Below are positions 7,165-8,995 of a DNA stretch of 8,995 bases, one piece after another; position 1 is the first letter of the stretch, and each line of letters begins with the position of its first letter. Under the pieces are notes generated by a model. The model had not been told where the DNA came from and made no database searches. It saw nothing but the letters and a program-made list of their open reading frames with translations. This DNA comes from Candidatus Brevefilum sp. (GTDB taxonomy: Bacteria > Chloroflexota > Anaerolineae > Anaerolineales > Anaerolineaceae), in NCBI GenBank assembly GCA_007119455.1, contig SKPR01000122.1:1-8995 (forward strand). The letters are read 5' to 3'. A program made the position numbers and the translations under genes.

Positions 7165-8070
7165 ATGCGAACAACGAAGCCATTCTTACCCAGGTACCTG
7201 TTTGGGCTTTTATTACTGGTGTTCTTTTTAACAGCCTGTGCAAACAATGCTACACCGGATGTAACTGAGCCCCCCGCCATTGAAGAGCCAGCACCATCCC
7301 CCACACCCCAACCACCGACAGCGACGCCGATCCCGGCTGCTGCAGTCGTCAATGGCGAACGGATTCCCCTGGTCTGGTTTGAGGCTGAAGTTGACCGCTT
7401 TATCCTCGCCCAGGAAGCGCAGGAAAATACCGATATCGATCAGGCACTGGCACGCCATGTTGTTCTGGAAGACTTGATCAGTCAGACACTCCTCGCCCAG
7501 GGCGCACGCGAAGCGGGCATCAGTGTGAGCAGCGCCGAACTCCAGGGTCGTCTCGACACCCTGGCCGCTGAGGTTGATCTGGATGCCTGGATGGCAGAAT
7601 GGGGTTATTCGCAGGATGAACTCTTCGAAATACTCAATTTCCAGGTGCTGGCCGCATATCAGCGTGACCGGGTTATCAATACGGTACCTGAAGAAATGGA
7701 ACATGTTGAGATTCGCCAGGTCTTTGCCTTCACCCCGGAAGGCGCTGAAAGAGCACGGGTGAGTTTGAATTCCGGGACGGATTTTGAAGAAGTGGCCTTC
7801 CGTTATGACCCGACCATCGGGGGCTACCTGGGGTGGGTGCCGCGAGGTTATCTGCTGATCGAGGATGTGGAGGATGCAGCCTTTGATTTGCCTGTAGGTG
7901 CTTATTCAGACATCATTGAATCAGATATCGGTTACCATATCGTCATGGTGCTGGATCGGGCCGAACGCCCCTTATCCCACGATGCCCGGCTGACGTTGCA
8001 ACGGCGGGCTTTGCATGATTGGCTCGAAGAACAACGCCAAAACAGCACCATTGAAATCTTGGTTGAGTGA
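7165..8070 (+). CDS. Lipoprotein with PpiC-type (parvulin) peptidyl-prolyl isomerase domain
   Basis: 301 residues in the layout of SurA/PrsA-type foldases, which assist exported proteins outside the cytoplasmic membrane. From ATG 7165 there is a basic n-region (MRTTKPFLPRY), a hydrophobic core and the lipobox LTAC with Cys25 as the lipidated residue. A Pro/Thr-rich linker (about 35-58) follows. An N-terminal SurA-like helical region spans about 60-175, starting AVVNGERIP. The parvulin domain is at about 180-266, with GGYLGWVPRG (219-228), AAFDLPVGAYS and the terminal IGYHIVMV containing His258. The first active-site His, normally in a RHILV-type strand, reads as Gln185 here (RQVFAF), so catalysis may be weak and the chaperone role dominant. 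An in-frame ATG at 7108 would bury the signal peptide; ATG 7165 suits it and matches the promoter spacing. Only a poorly spaced GGTGGG lies upstream. Confidence 0.87.
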   Translation: MRTTKPFLPRYLFGLLLLVFFLTACANNATPDVTEPPAIEEPAPSPTPQPPTATPIPAAAVVNGERIPLVWFEAEVDRFILAQEAQENTDIDQALARHVVLEDLISQTLLAQGAREAGISVSSAELQGRLDTLAAEVDLDAWMAEWGYSQDELFEILNFQVLAAYQRDRVINTVPEEMEHVEIRQVFAFTPEGAERARVSLNSGTDFEEVAFRYDPTIGGYLGWVPRGYLLIEDVEDAAFDLPVGAYSDIIESDIGYHIVMVLDRAERPLSHDARLTLQRRALHDWLEEQRQNSTIEILVE

Positions 8071-8075
8071 ACCCA

Positions 8076-8819
8076 ATGCCCAGACAGCAACCGCCACGAC
8101 GGCCAAATCATAAGGGACAATATGGCCAGCGCCAATCTCTGCCCAGCATGGCCACGCCCAGACGGCCTGAACCGCCGCGCCGGTCTGGTTTTTTAGGGTT
8201 GATTATCGTCATCGGATTCCTGGGCGGGATTGTGTGGCTGGCGATGTTGATCCTCGGATGGGGCCCTTATGGCGGTGAACCGCTTGAAAACACCCCCACT
8301 CAAACCAGCCTGGCCCTTCTCATTGACACGGCCACTCCCACCCCGCCTGCGACGGCGACCAGCATGCCAACCCGCACACCCGTGCCCACGGCAACCCCCA
8401 CCAACACACCCACCATCACACCTTCACCCACATTGGAACTTCTGCCCTTTATAATTTTCGGAGAACAGGAAAACTTGAGCAGCGACCTCATCCGCCCTAT
8501 GTTGGGCTGTGATTGGCTGGTGATTGCCGGCCAGGTCTGGGATTTGCAGGATAAACCCGTCACCGGGTTGACCCTGCACCTGTGGGGCGAATTGGAAGGT
8601 TTTACCATTGACAAATTTATCCTGACGGGTTCGGCCACCACCTACGGCCAATCGGGTTATGAGTTCACTCTGGAAAATCTGGTGGTCAATAGTGAAGATT
8701 CCCTCTTTATTCAGCTGACGGATACTAACGGGATTCCGCTGTCACATCCCTATGCCATCCAAACCTTTGCCGACTGCAACCAGAACCTGATCCTCATCAA
8801 CTTCAAACAGGTTAGGTAA
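8076..8819 (+). CDS. Membrane-anchored surface protein with Pro/Thr linker and unassigned C-terminal domain
   Basis: 247 residues, not recognised as a named family. The N-terminus (1-37) is basic, Pro- and Arg-rich and would be cytoplasmic. One membrane segment spans about 38-62 (FLGLIIVIGFLGGIVWLAML), then a low-complexity Thr/Pro/Ala linker (about 85-119). The C-terminal domain (about 143-245) is beta-rich, contains GQVWDL and KPVTGLTLHL, and is bracketed by Cys145 and Cys234, a possible disulfide. It reads like a small beta-sandwich of the carboxypeptidase-regulatory or transthyretin type; that is inference from texture only. The start is ambiguous: GTG 8067 overlaps the stop of the upstream gene (GTGA), while ATG 8076 has GAGTGA (8065-8070) 5 nt upstream and is preferred. 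Either way it is tightly coupled to the lipoprotein gene, suggesting the two products are made and used together. Confidence 0.75.
   Translation: MPRQQPPRRPNHKGQYGQRQSLPSMATPRRPEPPRRSGFLGLIIVIGFLGGIVWLAMLILGWGPYGGEPLENTPTQTSLALLIDTATPTPPATATSMPTRTPVPTATPTNTPTITPSPTLELLPFIIFGEQENLSSDLIRPMLGCDWLVIAGQVWDLQDKPVTGLTLHLWGELEGFTIDKFILTGSATTYGQSGYEFTLENLVVNSEDSLFIQLTDTNGIPLSHPYAIQTFADCNQNLILINFKQVR
8328..8432 (+). repeat. Low-complexity C/A-rich tract encoding the Thr/Pro linker
   Basis: About 105 bases of irregular ACC/CCC/ACA codons encode alternating Thr and Pro with Ala and Ser. The + strand is nearly free of G compared with its flanks. Such linkers are extended, often cell-wall- or envelope-spanning spacers, and their DNA is prone to length change between strains. 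Confidence 0.6.
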
Positions 8820-8982
8820 AATCCAGATCAAGCAGCAGCAAAAACCACCGATCATCGTGCACCAAAACAAAATAAACCACCTCATCAGTCTGCTCTGCAG
8901 ACAGCTTCTCCTCAAGGCGAAGCCTAAAAAGCGCCTTCTCCTGAGCAGCGTGACAGTAGGTTGGGATGGGCTTTTCATCCCA
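8812..8982 (-). pseudogene. Possible remnant or 3' end of a convergent gene without a start codon
   Basis: On the - strand a 56-codon frame runs from 8982 to a TAA at 8814-8812. It reads as a plausible soluble protein: WDEKPIPTYCHAAQEKALF at its start, then a charged helix (RLRLEEKLSAEQTDE), then a hydrophobic strand-like end (VVYFVLVHDDRWFLLLLDLDFT, split here as VVYFVLVHDD and RWFLLLLDLDFT). Its balance of charged and hydrophobic residues looks more coding-like than the competing - strand frame starting at ATG 8978, which is Arg/Cys-rich. There is no ATG, and an in-frame TAG lies immediately upstream (8985-8983), so it is either a decayed or frameshifted gene end or chance. Its stop overlaps the end of the + strand gene in a tail-to-tail arrangement. 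Confidence 0.3.
8962..8982. repeat. Perfect 7-bp inverted repeat near the right edge
   Basis: TGGGATG (8962-8968) and CATCCCA (8976-8982) are exact inverted copies around a 7-nt loop. No T-run follows on either strand, so it is not a standard rho-independent terminator. Its right arm also begins the cryptic - strand frame. It may still be a transcript-end hairpin for the upstream pair of genes. Confidence 0.3.
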
Positions 8983-8995
8983 CTATAACGAAAAG

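Noticed and set aside
8742..8978. 78-codon - strand frame starting at ATG 8978
   Set aside because: Arg- and Cys-rich low-quality composition, runs into the coding region of the + strand gene, and the overlapping frame ending at 8812 looks more protein-like.

Overview
The window looks like chromosomal DNA of a bacterium in the Chloroflexota, most likely an Anaerolineae-type lineage. This is an inference from style, not from a marker gene. The clues are roughly 50% G+C, a HrcA/CIRCE-controlled groESL operon, and several membrane-anchored proteins that carry a Pro/Thr-rich 'TPTPTR'-type linker directly after the anchor. I see no sign of phage, insertion sequence, CRISPR, tRNA or rRNA. All eight well-supported genes are on the + strand.

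Layout. Positions 1-109 hold only a leader with a Shine-Dalgarno site. A zinc-finger-less J-domain co-chaperone (CbpA type) follows at 110-1069, then 6-phosphogluconolactonase at 1208-1984. A promoter at 2055-2084 drives two tandem paralogous genes (2092-3393 and 3414-4835). Each encodes a single-pass membrane protein with a large extracytoplasmic TPR domain and an acidic tail. Next is the groES-groEL operon (5007-5303, 5332-6990), with a sigma-A-type promoter, a perfect CIRCE operator at its expected start point and a strong rho-independent terminator at 7016-7051. After it comes a second surface-protein pair: a lipoprotein with a parvulin (PpiC-type) domain (7165-8070) and a membrane-anchored protein with a long Pro/Thr linker and a compact C-terminal domain I cannot assign (8076-8819). 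The last 176 bases hold inverted repeats and, on the - strand, a protein-like 56-codon frame with no start codon, possibly a gene remnant.

How the genes fit together. The theme is protein folding and the cell surface. The J-protein (with DnaK, not present here) and GroES/GroEL act in the cytoplasm. The parvulin lipoprotein would act on exported proteins, and the TPR proteins are candidate extracytoplasmic scaffolds. 6-phosphogluconolactonase is a pentose-phosphate enzyme with no obvious link to the rest.

Most worth a second look: (1) two surface-protein genes share the same promoter-to-start geometry (TGn + -10 hexamer + exactly 7 nt + ATG), predicting leaderless mRNAs, whereas the chaperonin genes have strong Shine-Dalgarno sites; (2) the tandem TPR paralogs share a VEGLPL motif and a Cys pair with identical 31-residue spacing, and one has gained a four-Cys segment; (3) the cryptic - strand frame at the right edge. 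I did not find a clearly new multi-gene defence or mobile system.
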